Numbered from the stretch's first letter, positions 23,420 to 37,990 are shown. The stretch is DNA of 64,000 nt from Epiperipatus broadwayi (GCA_028023455.1 JAQFVV010006473.1:310001-374000); one strand, 5' to 3'. Made by a program: numbers and translations. Notes: generated from the sequence alone by a model not told the origin.

Positions 23420-25360
23420 TATTGATTGTCATTATAAATTATATATTGGTTGTCATGTTTGTAATATAATAATTTTTGCAATAAATTTATAAATTTTTAT
23501 TAAATGGACATGTTAGAGTTACTTTTAAACAATTAATAATTTGTTTGTATTCACAACCACTATGAGACAAATAATTTTCAAAATTTTTCTACAATATTAT
23601 CAGCAAACTTTTTTTAAAATAATAAACTTGAGGATATTATCATTTCATTTGAAATTAGGCTTTCCCCAAAAACATTTGAATGTTTCAGATGTCTTAGTAA
23701 GAGTTTTATAATTTATAAATTACTGTCTTTTTGCTTTTTTTTAAGACCATATTTATTTTAATTTTATTTTTCCAATAAAACCACTAATATTGTTTGAATT
23801 ACAATATATTCTTTCTCCATGTCTCTCTTTTTTTTATTATCTTATTTGTTATATTTAACATTTTTTTCATACTTTTTTGTTTTTTGCAATCTTTGTTAAT
23901 TATTCAATCCTAAGCTAAAACAGGTTGTATACATTAATCAAAGATTGCATTTATATCTAAGCTGTTACCTGTTTTAAGTCTAAATGAGCATTAAAATTAT
24001 TTTCTCAAATCTATCTGTACATATTTCTTGTTGAGAAAAATCCAAAATGAAAATAAATATAGAAGCAACCAAATGAACAAAAGAATTATATTTTGATTAT
24101 TGTACCATATATATTTCAAGACAATAATAGATTAAAAACTATGAATTCATATGAGTCAAATGATTTTATTTACTAATGTGCATAAGTAATCTTTTCTTAC
24201 TTATATGATAATTTTCATTTATTATAATTATTTTTATCATACATCTTAAAAAAAATTCAGCTTATTTAACAATTCTAAATTTATTATTATAATTTTTAGG
24301 GTGGGGGGGGGCGCTAATATATATATATATATATTTTAAAAAGAAAACTTCTAAACTTTCAACTTGCACAAATGAGCTATATTAATTTATTTTTAAAAAA
24401 TTATAATGAACATATATCTTATGCACATTAATAAATATGGAATGTTCAACTCATGTGGACCATAATATAAAGGTATGACAGTTTTTTAGTTGTTGGATTT
24501 TCTTTATGATAAAGACAAAAAATTAAATAATCTAAAATCTTTTCTAAGATTGCTGAGGTATGTGGAAAAATTTCCACATCAAAATAAGATTAGCAATTAC
24601 TAAGTTAAAATAAATCAAGTGGCTTTATTGATTGGGAGTTTTAAAAACATTTTAGTGTCACAAGGGTAAGAGCTGGATATGATCCATGAATTTAAATCTT
24701 AAGAGTCTGCCATCTTCTGAAATTTCATGGATATGTACTAATGAAAGACCTTTCAATATAATCTAAAACTATTAATCTATATATGGTCAATATTCAGATT
24801 TTTTGTAATATTAGTAAATTCGTTCACACATTAAATTTGATAATAGATGTTATGGAAAGAATATAAAAATATAAAGATAAAATGTTATGATCAGAAAAGA
24901 AACAACAGTGATTAAATGATTAACAAGTTATCAATCGTTTGTTATGTACTAAACTTTTTATAGTATTTTAAAAAGAAGTACTTTATGAATTAGTTGTTAG
25001 TGTATTCAACTGGCATGGAAACTTTTCCAGATTTTCAACAAGGTTACCATGGTTTGTCAACCATTAATCTATAGTTAAACCAAATCTCCATTCAATTATT
25101 GATTGCTTAATGAGTATTAGTTATTCTCAGCTTGAGAGTAAAACATAAACAAACATAAAATACTCAACATTTACTAATTAGCTTTGCTTGATGAGAAATT
25201 ACTTTTTTCCGCTGATACTCTGTCAGAAAGATAAGGGAACTGCATTTTTCCTTCACTGGTTTACTTAAAAGCTGCATATTTTATCTATCAATAGTAAAAA
25301 TTGTGAGTTAAAAATAAATAACTATGAGAAACAAAAACGGTAAAGATACTAGATTATTTT
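23420..25360. other. Gene-free AT-rich stretch
   Basis: Long A/T runs, a G-rich run (24300-24310) next to a short (TA)n tract (24318-24333), and no open frame of interest. Confidence 0.55.
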
Positions 25361-25363
25361 TAA

Positions 25364-25462
25364 TAGTCTTGCGTTGTTAGCCGAGAGGTATCGCAGCCGC
25401 CATGCAAGCAAGAAGTTGGTTGCAGACGGTTGTGGGTTCGTGTCCCGGCCGATGCTATGACA
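25364..25462 (+). repeat. tRNA-derived SINE, copy 1
   Basis: Contains an A-box-like TTAGCCGAGAGG (25377-25388) and a good B box GGTTCGTGTCC (25435-25445). The ends GCGTTG and CCGATGC can pair like an acceptor stem. The body length suits a tRNA with a long variable arm (Leu/Ser type). Both flanks (TAGTCTT before, GATGCTATGACA after) recur in the copy on the minus strand at 54681-54777, so this is a dispersed family and not a lone tRNA gene. An A-rich stretch follows. Confidence 0.6.
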
Positions 25463-26119
25463 TAATTTTAATAATAAGTGATTAAAAAAATAATTATTTA
25501 ATAAGATGTTAAAGTTCCTCAAGTAAAATGATTTAGGGACAAAGGATTAATTGGAGTAAATGATTCACAATATTGTTTTTGCTATCAGAAAAATATTCAA
25601 TGTCGATAAGCAGCAAAGAGCAAAAAATATTATCTTATCCAAAAAATAAAAAAAACACACACATATCCATTAATATGTTTAATTAATTATGTAAGTTAAT
25701 AGTTAGTTAATATACTTAATAATTTTATAGTTTCCATAGTGCCTAAGAGAGTAGGAAATGATTATGCTTAAATTCTAGTAACTCATAAAATTTGTCTCAG
25801 AAATGCAAATATTTAATATCAGATCGAAATTATTATTAGATGATTATCATAATTAGATATTATCACAGCTGAATGAACTCCTGTATATTATATAAAATGA
25901 TATTCTGTCTAATTATAAAATTTTAAATATAGAAATATCTTCATGTAAAAAATTGATGGACAAGAACTGTTAATATTAATATAAATATTATCATAAAATG
26001 AGAGGTACAAACAATAAAGAAAAAAATGTTATCCACACTTATTGTATATCACATTTTTCAAATTTATACTTATCCATGAAAAGATTTATTCAAAAAAGAA
26101 AGAATTATATCCACAATGT

Positions 26120-26185
26120 GATTATTGATATAGTGATAGAGCATCTGATTACCATACCCAATAACATCGATTGAAATCCAGACTG
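26120..26185 (+). repeat. tRNA-like sequence, probably a SINE remnant
   Basis: TGATATAGTGATAGAGCATC resembles a tRNA D-arm with A box, and CGATTGAAATCC (26168-26179) a B box about 40 nt later, the normal spacing. The stems are imperfect, so a working tRNA is unlikely. Confidence 0.4.
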
Positions 26186-26424
26186 GGTAAAATTTAAAGT
26201 TTTTGAGATTTTACTTAGACATAATATAACTAGCTCACATACTTTTTCAATATTAATTAATAGATATTTAGCTATTTATAGTTAGAAGATTAAAACTAAA
26301 AATAAAAAAATACTCAAATTTTCACCACCTTGCAATTAACAAGCCTGATGAGTAATGTCTTCTTTTTTACTATTCTTTTTATAGAGAGATGTTTTAAAGA
26401 CTACTATAATTTTTAAAGTTATAT

Positions 26425-27200
26425 AATCATCATCATTAGAATTTTCAATCATTATTAATCCATTATAGGTTGAAGATGTAATCCACTTTTTGCAATTCAT
26501 ACTTTTTCATTTTCATATTACTTCAAAAAATCTTCCTTACCTTTTCCATCCATTTTATTAATGATCTCCTTCTAGAGTTTTTTAAATAATCTTTTAGGAT
26601 TTATTTAGCATTTTATCTTTTTAATGATATATCTTATAAAAACATTTCCAGCCTGCTATATTTTGGCTCTAATTCTTTCAATAACGTAAATGATATTTTA
26701 TTTTATTTAAGTATTTTTCTTTGGTTTTTCATTGTTACTTCCAAAATATATCTATTTATTTGTTGTTGGATGATCTGACGACTCTTTAAGAACTAAATGT
26801 AATCATTGATAAATTATTTTTATTAAAAAGTTTTTCTTTAGACATATTCACATTTTTTTAAATATTAGTTCTTTCAATAGCATTCTGTTCAAGTTTAATT
26901 CTATTGTTTTAATCTGTTATGTTTCTATCTACAATTATAATCTAATGCTTATATATCTATTAACTTATAATGCATTTCTATTGATTCTCATTTTATCCTT
27001 TTGTAAAAAACCATTGAACAATATTTTTTATCATTTTATTATTTGGCATTTTTCTTAGTTTTTTTTTGTTTCACCGTATCATCTTTTTTAAGATTTAGTA
27101 ATGATTTATGAAAACATTCACATCATTTACAAGTTCTAGATGATTTGAAGTAATGCCCATTTATCTCATTCATTTAGCTTTTCATTTTAATTCACATAAT
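26425..27200 (-). pseudogene. Decayed RTE-type LINE 3' region
   Basis: Read on the minus strand, the sequence follows the 3' end of the LINE at 6098-9400. NSRRRSLIKWMEKVRKIF corresponds to its RPHVRWMDEIKK block. It ends with TGGATTAATAATGATTG and a TGATGATGATT run, like that element's TGGATTGATAATGG...GATGTTGATT. Many stops. The upstream part to about 27200 is less certain. Confidence 0.45.
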
Positions 27201-27239
27201 ATTTTCCAAAGGGAAAAATAATTTTAATATATAAATAAT

Positions 27240-30200
27240 TTTTTTTAAAAAAGTCAGCTTTATGTGTTTATGCGTCTTTAGTGCAAATCATACTTGTATA
27301 TTAATCAATGTTTATATTTTAATTAAATATTATGAAGAATTTGGCAGTGTTATAAATTTGTGTTTTGATATTTTAAAACTTAATTATTATTCAAAAATGT
27401 ATATAGAGTTAAATGTTTTTTCAATAACTTTTTTTAAATAGCTGTAGTGATCTGATAAGTTTGTTTTCTTTAGTTTATTTGAACGAAAATTTTTATGAAG
27501 TAATGATTTTAGTAAAAAAAAAAAGTATAGAATTGATTGATAATTGATAAGTCTGTAATGAATCGATTTTTCAATTTCTTAACTATTACTGTTACTACAA
27601 TATTCATTCAATCATACAGTACATATTTATCGTCTAGGCATTTGACATGTATATTTTTATCAATGATTCTTTATTTCAGATATTTATTTCAAGATCTAGA
27701 TAATCCATCATTTCCCCTCTTCCCAAGTCTCTAACATTTCATTTAATATACTTGGCATTTCAAATAATGTTTATATAATTATAGGAGCTACTTTATCTTT
27801 GGATTGTCTATTATTATATAGTTATTGTAGAATTTTTAACATACTTTGCTATATCTATTGTTTATTTTCCTCTTATTGGTGAAGTGATTTTTCTTACAAA
27901 ACAAGATGTTATATATTTAAATATTTGTTGTTTTGGTTTTCTTTTCAATTATATATTTTTATAACTTTTTAATAGTCTTTTGCAGAATTTAGATATTCAA
28001 TTGTTTTTAATGTGTAATATTTTTTATATAGTATCTTTTTACAGTTGATAAACTTAGTGGGAAGTTGTTAATACAAAACATTAGTTATCAGTGTAGCAGT
28101 TCTTAATGGAATATCAACTATCTTCTTTTGGATTCATTCAAGTTCCGGACGTTATTGAAGTCTGTAAATATATTAAAACAATTAGAAACTTCTAATTTAT
28201 ATTTTAATAGAATATTTCTGATGATTAAAAATATCTGCTATTAAAACTATCTTTTTAAATAGACTGTGCTTCTCTAAATTGATGATTACTTCATAGTTGA
28301 AGCAATTATAATCATGAGATATATATTCTTTTGTTAATCAAAATATAATTAAACTCTGTTGCATTTTCATTTGATTGCATCTATATTTACTTTAACTTTG
28401 AATTTTTTCCAATATATATAATATACAAATTTTCCTTTTTCATAAATTTCACTTTCATTTTTGTGTTCATATGCAAATGCAATCATTTTTCAATCCTAGC
28501 ACTAAATCATCCTATGAAAATTTAAAAATTCTGTACTGTCTAAATAAAAATCCTCTTTTTTCATCAGAAAGAAAACTTGTTGGGTCACAAATGCAAATTT
28601 TTAGTATTTATTATATTTTATTAAGCTACATAATCGATGTATCTAATATATTATTAATGTCTCATTGTGTTTTTCTATTTGTTAAATCCATTATCTCTTA
28701 TTTTTTCTGACTTTACAAAGCAAGACAATTTTCTATTTAATACTAGAAAGTTATTTTTCCAATTTAATGCAATTTTTTTCACTTAAAAGAGATATACTAT
28801 TGAAGCAGTATATTTCTTCTCTCATAACTGTTTCACCTATTTTGCCCCACAGCTCCATATGTGCCAGATTTAAATCCTCTCTAAGTACACTTATATAAGC
28901 GTCAACATTATTGCACACATGTATGTGGACAAATGACTGTGATATCAATTTATATATATATTACAGCATGTATATTTATTTTAAAATAATAGGTTTTGTT
29001 TCACATTTTATGTTAAAAAGAATTTACATTTTAAATTGCATGTGCTCTAAACATGACCCTGTTATATGTAGGGGCATATTGTTATATGCTAGAACAATTC
29101 TCAGTTTTAATTTTAAATAAATCACAAACAAAACCCCACTTGACAAGCTAATTTAAGTTGTTTCTAAACAATAGTATTTTTCCAAAAAGTGTACAATTTT
29201 AGTAAACAACATTTCTGAACTGAAACTATTAAAGTTATTAGGAGTTTAAAAGGTCAATTTTAAAGAAAAATATTCTATTAAAAAATTGACAGAAAAATTT
29301 AAAATGTATTGAGTTATAGAATTTCAAAGAGGCTGCCAGATGATTTTTAAGAAGTAAAGAGTCTTATTGACAGCAGGGCAGTCTAAAGCTTGAATTATAT
29401 AAATAGGTCTGATTTTTTGCTGCAAGAGTTCAATCTATAATTTTTTGTGAAGCACTGTCTATCAAAAACCTTGCCAGCTTTGGCTCGGACATGTCTGGCT
29501 AGGCAATATTTAAGTTTGCTGTCTTGTTTTAGCTGGAGATGGTAATTTCTATTCACCCCTACATACCTAATGGCATGATCATCATCTTAGGGAGGAAAAA
29601 ACTTTCTAGCAGCCTACAGTCAAATAATTTATTCATCTAATCTGTAAATAACTGCAACCGGTTATCTCTTAATTTTTTCAAAACTGCAGTCATGCCTAGA
29701 TTTATTGTTTTAGTTATTCTGTTTAAATTTAATATATATGTTATAATATGCCCATCTTTCAAAACAGCAAATAATAATTGTTAACTACTCTTCAATGGAG
29801 ATAATTAAAATCTTCACTTTAAATATTTTAAGAATGCTGCTTGGTATATTAAATGCTGTTTCAAAATACTATATTGATAGATAATAACTAATCGCTATGC
29901 ACTAATAATTATCATGCTTTTATATATGTTATAACTTAGTTAGAAGTGATATGCTAGCTAGATAGGATATTAAAGTATATTTGTTAATGTTTATTAATGT
30001 CATACAAATATACTTTCCCTCATTAATTGCAAATATATATATATTTGCTGATTTAGTATTTTAACTTGGGTTAAGATTTAATTTAAGCCCTATGGTTAGC
30101 ATAATTATAATGCTAGTTTAAGAACTGGGTTGCATTGGTTTTGCAGATAGAAGCTATCTGTTTTAGGCATAATTAATTGATTAGATGTATACCACCTATT

Positions 30201-33200
30201 GGTCTTTTGTGTGTGCATTGCAAGTGTATCTTTATAAAGTATGCATTTGTATGTTTACATTTTGTTGCACTTTTTAAATGGGTTCACGGTGAATGGCCAC
30301 CCCATTCTTTAGTTCAGGTATGGCTATCTTTATTAGAACCAGAACATGAGGGTCCAGATCATGTTTATAAAGCCTATCTGAATTCCTGAACTTATCTGTT
30401 TTTATTTAAATGGCAGCAAGTTGTCCAGCTTCAGAGCACTGTGCATTTGATGCTGAAGCTCTTGAATAATTACTCACTCACACCGCAAACTTATTTTTAG
30501 TATTTTATATAGCACCATAGTATTGTACCAGTCACTACATCCTACCTTCAACATGACCCCAGATCATAGATGAACTTTGAACCATCTTGATCTCAATTTG
30601 ATTTGAGACCAGTTTGGATTCGAACCCCATTCCAAGATACCAGATCAAACCCAAAGTATGACCTATAATGACTGTACAATGATAATATGTGCCATGAACT
30701 AGCTCAATGGATATTATTACTAATGAGACTACTTGACTGATTCTAAAATAATGCAGGATAGACATATTTACAGATATCTCTCAATAAGTCAATACATATA
30801 TATTTGGGTTGCCAAAACAACAGTAAACATTAATACTTAATCTAATTAATAAATAATGATGGGTCAGACATCATGTATAATATATAATATTTAATGCAGG
30901 CAATGATTATATAAATGATGATGATGATTTGCATAAATTATCTCTAGTCTTAAAACATGAAATTACAATATACAAAGCTAATGGCAGTTTTTCTTTTATA
31001 TATGCCAATAATTGATGCATAAGTACCTAAGGTATAGGTATATATATCTAACCTATGCTCCGACAAAATAGATGTGTGATTAAAATATGTATAGCATATA
31101 TGTCAAATGAGTTATGTATGTTGACTATTAATTTTGTATTTATATAGAATGAAAATACTTTTCTAATTTATTAAAAAAAAGTGAAATTTGTCTTCCAATA
31201 CTCCATAAAACAGTTTATGGAAACCATGAAAAATACAAAAGTACGATTTCAATTAAACACTTGGAAAAGTATGATTATTTAGATTTGTATAGAAATGTAA
31301 AATAAGTTAATTTTAAAAGGAATTAATTCATCATGAATTACAAAGCAAAATGCGGGCTGTTATCTGAATTCAACAGTGAAAACGGTACTAACACATTATG
31401 AATGTTTGAACGAGTATGAAGTCATTGGTTTTGTCGAAGATTCAAAAAGATCAATGGCTACTTGTTTCAACAAGTACCTTTTGGCCATGAAAATAGTTGT
31501 GGAACCCAGGGAAAGCCAGGTAGGGACTTAGCCACAAACCTTTGGTGTTCCAACCAAGTGACAAACAAATGAGAAAATAATATTTGTTTTGTTTCAATCA
31601 ATTATAAAATAATATCACAGGAATGACAAAACCTAAAAAATGAAGATGATCATTTGTGCTAGCAATGTTAGGAACAGAAATGATATAATTGTCATAATAT
31701 TAAATTTAAAACCCAAATTATATAATCTAAATGCTTGGCGTGACAACTTGGTCAGTAATATTAAAATCAAACTTATGATAGGCAAATGCCTAAACCCAAT
31801 TATATAATAATACCCCATTACATCATGCTTACCCCAAACACCAATGCTCAAAGATCAGACTTAACTCAGAAAATATATTTCTTTCTCCCACAAAACTCCA
31901 TCAAACCCTTAATGAATTCAAATTAACACATGTGAATAATCTTTTAGAAATTAAATGAACCTAGTCAAGAGTATACTAGCTATAAGTTAAGCTAATAAAA
32001 TTTATATCAGCTCTTGGTAAAATTATATCAAATAATTAAATGAATCTTTCAACCCAATAATTAGTAGAACTATTATTAATTTAGTAATTATAGGCAAGAA
32101 ATAGGCTATAAAACTTTATACAGTAAATATTTTCTTAGGATAAACTTAAACAAAAACATTATTGAGTTGAGAGTATTATTGGCATATTATATCACAAGTA
32201 AATGATATTAATAATCATTAAAACAAATACAAGTAAGAATTAATAAATAAACTGCTATAAGAAAAAAATTATTAAAGTATTAATTTAGAACTAGAGATGT
32301 AACAGCATAGAGAATTACTGTGCAACAATTTTAAGCATAATTAGATAAATAAACAAGATTTAAGCAAGATAATTCATGAATAGATTAGAAAGTTGTGGTT
32401 TAATAAAAATTAAAAATTACCAGTACTCTATGACTTGCTTGTTGATCAGGAACACAGAGTCCAGTTAGGTTTAGAAGATACATAGGTGTACACTTAACTC
32501 AAATAAAATTCATTTTGTAGATTAGTTTCATTATGGATTTTAGGCAGCTTACAATTTGGTATTTGAGAGTTATATTGTGGCAGCAACATTTGAAGATTTA
32601 TTGGGGAACTTCAGGATCCAGCAATCAAATCCCCGAAGTTAACCATATGGCATACTGCAAATATTATTAAGATTCAATATTAAAACAGACATAATTTCTG
32701 GGTGTAACTCTTATTAAAAATTGAAAGTAATGGCTGCTTCTAGGTAAATTTTCAGGGTATTTATATGCTCCTTTCTGTGATTTTCCCACCCATTCTGATC
32801 TCTATGCCTTACAGTTAAAGCTTTTGCCTTGTTACTAAAAGAAATTTATCTAATGAAAATTGATCCATTACTTTGATAAGACCTTCAAATCCATTATTTT
32901 GAATTCATTTTCTACTTAGAAAATGAATTTGTAAAATCTAAACAAACGATTTTAAATTAGAACCACCCTTATATTAAACTTGTTATTTTGACTTAATTTA
33001 TGAAAGATTCCTCAATTATCTTTGCAAAAGGATGATTTAAAACTTAACGAAGGAATGTAACTTTGATCATAAAAATTTGACAAAATTGCAAAATATAAAA
33101 TAAACATTCCAGTGTAATGAAATCTTATACTAACACATATTTAACAATTTATAAGCAATACACACCTGATCAAATACTAAATACTCTTTAAAGAGCATTA

Positions 33201-34509
33201 TTTATTATTATTTTACCATAATATAATTGGTAGTATAAATAGAATTAAATATAACATAATTAGTTTTAATAAATATTTAAATAACAGAGCAGTTTTTAAC
33301 CAAAGTCAGACGTATACGGAAAAGGGTTAAAATCTCATTACAGGATCTGGAAATATTTACAATTAGTAACGAGGTTTAAATTAGGTAAATGGGTGGAATA
33401 TCTTGAAGCTCAGATCGAACTTAGATCCAGCCACTTCAGTATATATATGCAAATGTAAAAGTAACCAGTTCTTTTCATCCTTATTTGTTAATTATTCAAA
33501 TTAGACTGAAACCCAAATCTCGGTTACCAGGTTAAATTTCCATTATCTTGAGTTTATTTATTTGCTCACACTATTAATATATATATAACAGCCATCTTAG
33601 AGCTGTATGTATTCATCATCTCTGCCAGGCTATTATCTTATAACATTAGCAAACCATGAGCAATAAGAAGACTTTATTTCATGATTATAGGCATGATTTA
33701 TTAACTGCACAGATATTTATTTTAATATGCTAAGATGAGACCACTGTACTGATAATAGCTCACCTCTTATGTATAAACCTGCATGTGTTAGTAATGCATA
33801 TTTAATGCTATATAATCCTTGCAATTTTGTTACTTTATTTTATGTTATTTTGTTATTGTTTTAATAAACATGTTTAAAATGCAAAATTTGTTTCATATCT
33901 TTCTTGCTCATAGTTCTAGTTCAATCCAATCCACATTATCTTATTCCAATTTCTTAATAATTTATATGTTGAACATACATTGTTTTAGTTAAAGTAATTA
34001 GTGTGTTAAGTGGTTTGCTCCATCCATTGAATTAAATTGATAGTTGGACCCTGAGCCTCATGTTTCTCACTGTTCTAAGTCACCTTGCACAAAGTACTAG
34101 AAAATGAGTTAAAGTTTGGTCGGATTAGGGGTATCACTACTTCATGTCAGCTTTGGTGTACTTTGCCTGGACTCTAAATTTTGTTGTGTGAGTGTAAAAA
34201 TCTGACCTATTACACTATTTATATGAAAATAAATAAAAAATATTAACAAATAGTATTCTAGATTCTCAATAATCATTTTAATATTCTTTGTCAACAATTT
34301 CTAAAAGCTTTCTTAAATAACTATCTCTGAGATATGGAGACCATAATTTATTTTTGTTACGATTGTACACATAGAAAAAATAAATATTCACACTAATTGT
34401 ATTTTCGAAGATATATTTTGATATTTTACTTAAGATGCTTCAATGTTTGAGATGAGTATGCATTTTTTTGGTCTTAAATTCAGATGTAAAAGGCAGTAAA
34501 CTCACTAAA

Positions 34510-34511
<2 letters not shown>
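27240..34511. other. Gene-free AT-rich stretch
   Basis: No frame here looks like a protein family, and the few ORFs (for example plus 30177-30389, minus 31633-31851) show no motifs. On the minus strand a perfect B box GGTTCGAATCC occurs at about 30611-30622 with a poor A box upstream, perhaps a tRNA-like relic. 31330-31560 is less AT-rich but unassigned. Confidence 0.5.
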
Positions 34512-34544
<33 letters not shown>

Positions 34545-34551
34545 TATATGT

Positions 34552-34585
<34 letters not shown>
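34512..34585. repeat. (TA)n tract with inverted TGTTACA / TGTAACA arms
   Basis: Two (TA) runs (34512-34542 and 34554-34585) enclose ATGTTACAT. The right run leads into ATGTAACATAATTAA, so the whole forms an imperfect hairpin. It borders the outer end of the left LTR of the Ty3/gypsy element. Confidence 0.85.
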
Positions 34586-34589
<4 letters not shown>

Positions 34590-34844
34590 ACATAATTAAG
34601 GTGATCATATATTAAAATATCCAAATATTATTAAAATATCAAATATTGAAATATTATAACTTAATAAACAAAAAAGAATTGTAGCTTTTATTTTATATCA
34701 AAAAGAAAAGAATTATTTAACCTGAGTAGTGGCAATTAAACAGAAGATCAGACTGAGTTATCAATCAAATTAAGAGTCATTAGATTAAATGAAACATATT
34801 TCTATAATTAGATTTCTAAAGATATTATAATATCAATAATTAAA

Positions 34845-34921
34845 GATGATAATGCCTGGAGACTGGTCATTTAAGGTGTATGGCCTATTTCAAATCTTGG
34901 TTAGGCAGGCATTGTATCATC
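34845..34921. repeat. 77 bp foldback insert in the left LTR
   Basis: It begins GATGATAATGCCTGG and ends in the near-complementary CAGGCATTGTATCATC, so its ends form a ~15 bp stem. The same 77 bp is in the right LTR (44950-45026) but absent from LTR copy A, where AATT is unbroken. It could be a small MITE or a tRNA-like element. Confidence 0.5.
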
Positions 34922-35112
34922 ATTAAACAAGTAGAAATTATAAACAATATATTAAGAACAAACTACTATAACTCAGGAAATAACACCAAGTAGGTGAATA
35001 CATTGGTAACTCAATAAAATATCTTCTCAGGTATACAGACAGTAGATTTGATCCCTTTTCATCTCTTGGCTTGATGTCAAGTGCATTTATTTAAATAAAT
35101 AACAAGTGAATA

Positions 35113-35197
35113 TGGTCTAGCAGGGCATCACTAGATTATCTGAATCTAGACACAGTTATATATTATAACCTTTTCACATGTACCGGGTTTGAATCCC
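35113..35197 (+). other. tRNA-like A/B-box module in the left LTR
   Basis: TGGTCTAGCAGGG (35114-35126 region) and CGGGTTTGAATCCC (35184-35197) flank two hairpins (CTAGATT with AATCTAG, GTTATA with TATAAC). The B box is intact. Antisense to the retroelement. Confidence 0.45.
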
Positions 35198-37973
35198 TTT
35201 TTGGTACTTTATTTCTAATAAAAATGGAGGATTTTGCTTTTAGATCCATATCACTGTATGCACTAATATTTAGGTAAACATAAAACATCTTTAAACTAAA
35301 GTGGAGTATATAAAATTCATTAGACAGAAATAATTTCTTAGATCTTAACATAATAAATGCATTTCAATATTTTTTTTTTATAAGTTTTGCTAGCTCAGAT
35401 CATACTATTAATTTCGGATGGCAATTCACTCATCCTTGCATGATATAGATGATGGAATGGTGGTTATAATAATAATAATAAGAAATCAATATTTATTTAT
35501 GGCCTTTAAACATTTAAACAGCTCATTAATTAAAATGTGATGATGATGATGATGATAATGATAACGATAATGGTTAACCACCGCTTTAGGACTAAGCCTA
35601 ATCATAAAATTTATTTTCAGAAATTAATAATTAGTGGCTAATCTTAGTATATCTAATTGGAACTTAAATAGCTAATATTCACCTTGATGATGAATAATCA
35701 CACTTAATAAAGACTACCCTTAATGAAATATATACACCTCGTTTAATAAAATAAACTAATATTTATTACTGCATTTCTAACATATACATAAAAATTTCTA
35801 GACATACATGAAAATTTATATTAACAATAACAACAATAATCATAATCGACTGCTTTAAAATCATAATATCAATTTTAAATTCTTCCCCCTTTCCCATAAC
35901 TGATATAATTTTATATTAAATTAGATGTCAAATTTGCTAAGATTCTCACTCCACCAAAAAATATCTAAAAAAAATAAACACTCTCTTTTTCTCTCTCTTC
36001 TCTTTTGCACACATACCTTTATAATCTAACATGTAAAGCAAAATGATTAAAAATACAATGTAAGTAGAAGTGAAAGAGCAAGATTTCCAGAACAAGTTTT
36101 AAATTATTTTTTCCCCCTCCCTTCTACCCTGTGAAATGCTATACTTTAACTTAAAACAAAATCTAATATTTTTAATACCGCCTATTTTTTTTTTACATTC
36201 ACACACCATTACACATATATGCAACAATTATTATTATATTATGTATGTGCATGTTTTATCCCCATAATAACAAAAATATTATTTAAAACAAAATAACAAT
36301 AACAAAAAAAAATATGTTACATATTAATAACATTTCATAACTTTAGGTTAATAGACAATCATAATTTTAGTACATATAAAATCATTAATGAAACTTATGT
36401 TTATCGTTATTAAGAAATTCTTGGTTTCAATTGATCTTGGTTGTTTTAAAAGTTCTTTAAACAAAAATATACCACTCTGTTGCTAAAATTTTACTAAGTC
36501 TCTGATATTATAAAGAAAATATATAAAAAAATTTATATTACCAGTTCTATTCTTTGTAGCGACTTCCAATGAGTCAAATTTATCTTGTTTAATGTCTATA
36601 TTTTGCAGCTACCATTTCCGTTTTACTTTGGAACAATCTCTTTCTTGAGGTGAATAATTATTTGATGATGATGATTCTATTGAGGTAATTTGCTTTAGTG
36701 GACAATTTAGAAATTATTATATTAACTTTTCTTCTTTTTCTGTCAAGCATGATTCTGTTAGGGGATGAAGTACAGCAGTTGTTTTCACATTTATAATTTT
36801 TCTTGGGTTCAAACTCAGTTACTGGATTTAATTGAACTCAATGATTTAACATTTATCTGTAGATTAATCATTTTTCTTTTGATTGCCTTCAAATGCAGGT
36901 GAATTCGTTTTTCTTTCTATTTAAAAACATCTTATTTCTCTCAGTCAGTAAGATGGTGTAGAATATTATAATTTCAGACAAGACATTTCCTTTTTTTTCT
37001 TTATATCATGTGCTAGTTCTGGAAGGTCCTGGAATCCTCCAGATGAGAATATATATTTTTTTCTAGCCCAATATCCCTATATTTTAACCCTCAAAAATTT
37101 TATATTAAAAAAATGATTTAAAAAAAGGATATCGGGTCGAATTAAAAATCCTTGTCTTTTCTAGTTTCAATATTTTAAAAGTCTCCTTATTATAACTCAA
37201 CTGATTTTCCAGACTGCTTTTATATCTGATTTTTTTTTCTATTTTTGACCACCTCTTTTAATTAGATTTATAACTTATTTTCAACCAAATTGTTTTTTTT
37301 TTTAGCTGAATAGTATGAAAAATCTCACTATCCTGATTTTTAGACAAACTTTTGTTTTGAAGGAAAAAAAAATAGACTTAATCCCTATTCTTCACATATG
37401 TAATATTGTCTCTAAGTTTTTGAACAGAAAAACAACCCTTATAATACAAAATTGTTGAGTAAAAAAAAATAATTAAACAGATTTTTTTTTCTTTTTCTTT
37501 TAATATTTAATAAATAAAAATGTAGTTTATGTATGCAATGTACACACACACTCATTGAAATTATTTATAAAACAGGTCTATAAAACAATTTAAATCCTTT
37601 TTAGAAATTATGATTTTAATATCTACATTAAACTCTTACAATTTTTAAACCCCAAATTGTAATCATAGAAAAAGAATAAAAATAGAAATAGAATAAAATA
37701 TTAGAATTTAGCAAATGTAGGTTAGCTTATAAAAGAGTTTAATATTTGAAATATAAAACAATTAAATAGCTTACACATACACTGCCTATATATGTGTAAC
37801 AAGTTATAACTTTATTTTTTAACAAAAAAAATTACCTATTAAATGTGTGTACTACTATTTTTGAGTTTTTATCAATACACAAACAAATAAAGAATATAAC
37901 TGTTGCCCCACTCTCTTTCTGTCTTAAGCTTTTAGAACTGGATCTTGTAGGGTTTAAACTTGGGTGCCCTACA

Positions 37974-37990
37974 GTTTCCTTTTGCTTTAA
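37974..37990 (-). promoter_or_regulatory. Putative polypurine tract
   Basis: On the minus strand AAAGCAAAAGGAAAC lies directly before TGTAGGGC, the apparent start of the 3' LTR, where the plus-strand primer of LTR elements is expected. A very similar AAAGGAAAC also precedes TGTAGGGC in the 5' LTR and in copy A, where it should not, so the LTR edge is not settled. Confidence 0.45.

Larger units (their letters stand above)
34586..37973 (-). repeat. 3' LTR (left copy B)
   Basis: On the minus strand it starts TGTAGGGCACCC, next to a purine-rich tract, and ends TTATGTTACA. It matches the right copy throughout, apart from the last ~200 bases at its left end, which are only weakly similar to the right copy but match LTR copy A. 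It lacks about 105 bases that precede TGTAGGGC in the other two copies. Confidence 0.75.

Noticed and set aside
28555-28585. Minus-strand CTTTCTGATGA resembling the hammerhead at 12922
   Set aside because: No GAAA after the possible A/T stem II; low-complexity A/T sequence.
30177-30389. 70-codon ORF with a fairly normal amino-acid mix
   Set aside because: No recognisable domain, no splice context, and length expected by chance.
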